Shown here piece after piece: positions 63,750 to 64,000 of a DNA stretch of 64,000 bases. Within the stretch, counting starts at the first letter, position 1, and each line of letters starts with the position of its first letter. The translations under genes were made by a program, and so were the position numbers. The notes below the pieces were generated by a model that saw only the letters and a list, made by a program, of their open reading frames with translations, had not been told where the DNA came from and ran no database searches. The DNA lies in contig JABAQR010000012.1 in NCBI GenBank assembly GCA_019187485.1, positions 41,067 to 105,066 on the forward strand, given 5' to 3'. The stretch comes from Lysobacterales bacterium. GTDB lineage: Bacteria > Pseudomonadota > Gammaproteobacteria > Xanthomonadales > SZUA-5.

Positions 63750-64000
63750 CCGATACAGCTCTCACCCCCTCCATCGCGGCCAACACGGCGCTGAAGTGGT
63801 TGCGCCACTGGCATGGCGCGACCATGCCCGAAGCCACCGATCTGGATGTGCTTCGCCAAATGCTTCCGGAAACGGTGTCACCGACCGGGTCAATGGAGCC
63901 ACCGATGATCGCCGTAATGGAGCCACTTGCAGGCCCCTCAAAACGGGTCTCGAACGGGGTCGGATTTCAGGGCTTTTTGGGCTTGTTGGCAACCGTTGTT
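63746..64000 (+). CDS. Partner gene of the XRE regulator, probably interrupted (partial)
   Basis: A GTG overlaps the XRE stop (GTGA) and opens a frame that reads VTDTALTPSIAANTALKWLR and ATMPEATDLDVLRQMLPETV. From about 63876 the character changes to sequence that looks like an insertion-sequence end, and the frame stays open to the window edge. Only the first 43 codons are trusted. The partner could be an ImmA/IrrE-type protease by position, but no motif is visible. Confidence 0.5.
   Translation, partial: MTDTALTPSIAANTALKWLRHWHGATMPEATDLDVLRQMLPETVSPTGSMEPPMIAVMEPLAGPSKRVSNGVGFQGFLGLLATVV
63876..64000. mobile_element. Possible end of an IS21-like insertion sequence (partial)
   Basis: A TG-starting boundary (tgtcaccgac) is followed by two copies of aatggagccac at 63892-63902 and 63916-63926, 24 bases apart. 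Repeated short boxes near a 5'-TG end are typical of transposase-binding sites in IS21-family elements. The transposase genes would lie outside the window. Confidence 0.35.

Overview
The window is about 64 kb of GC-rich, densely coding chromosome. The gene set suggests a gammaproteobacterium close to Lysobacterales (Xanthomonadales): a System I cytochrome c maturation operon, duplicated-permease (ADOP) proteins without a partner ATPase, a Cus-type copper/silver efflux operon, and several secreted proteins, two of which carry the same Asp-Gly-Phe-Glu signature at the C-terminus. That placement is inference from gene content and base composition; no marker gene here settles it.

Layout. 1-4500 holds the tail of an acyl-CoA dehydrogenase, a one-domain asparaginase-like protein and a large UvrD-like helicase with ankyrin and coiled-coil extensions. 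4551-12634 holds an extended apolipoprotein N-acyltransferase with a small membrane-anchored partner, a secreted SGNH hydrolase, a GNAT acetyltransferase and an ADOP permease. 12692-20424 is a minus-strand cytochrome c maturation operon (DUF3293, then ccmA to ccmI), tightly overlapping except for a gap between ccmA and ccmB that holds a 34-bp inverted repeat. 20492-23593 holds a MOSC protein, a GMC oxidoreductase and a hotdog protein. 23624-25241 is a heat-shock pair (hsp20 and a cbpA-like gene) behind a near-consensus sigma-32 promoter. 25770-32168 is a Cus-type metal efflux operon led by a small Cys/His-rich exported protein.

32507-48031 holds a class V aminotransferase, a thioredoxin-fold DUF255 protein, a second ADOP permease, a large secreted beta-repeat protein, a radical SAM protein, a DUF3016 protein, a Pat-like acetyltransferase and a two-gene molybdenum hydroxylase (iorAB type). 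48132-57494 holds an SDF-family symporter, a gene broken by two frameshifts, a GH13 lipoprotein lacking its catalytic nucleophile, a GGDEF remnant, small domain-of-unknown-function genes, a Tat-exported aldo/keto reductase, an ADOP remnant and an M28 peptidase. 57562-60768 holds a membrane-anchored SUMF1-domain protein, RNase D, and tRNA-Ala(CGC) with promoter and terminator.

Beyond the tRNA, 61019-64000 looks like an accessory island with lower apparent GC: two coupled genes of unknown function (one with a zinc ribbon), a divergent XRE regulator with dyad repeats around its promoter, and a partner gene that seems cut by an insertion-sequence end near 63876. A family of hairpin-forming repeats built on 'tccgcaaaggacgcaaag' recurs in intergenic spaces at about 7.95, 38.7, 45.2 and 53.8 kb. 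The island and the repeat family are the least explained parts of the window.
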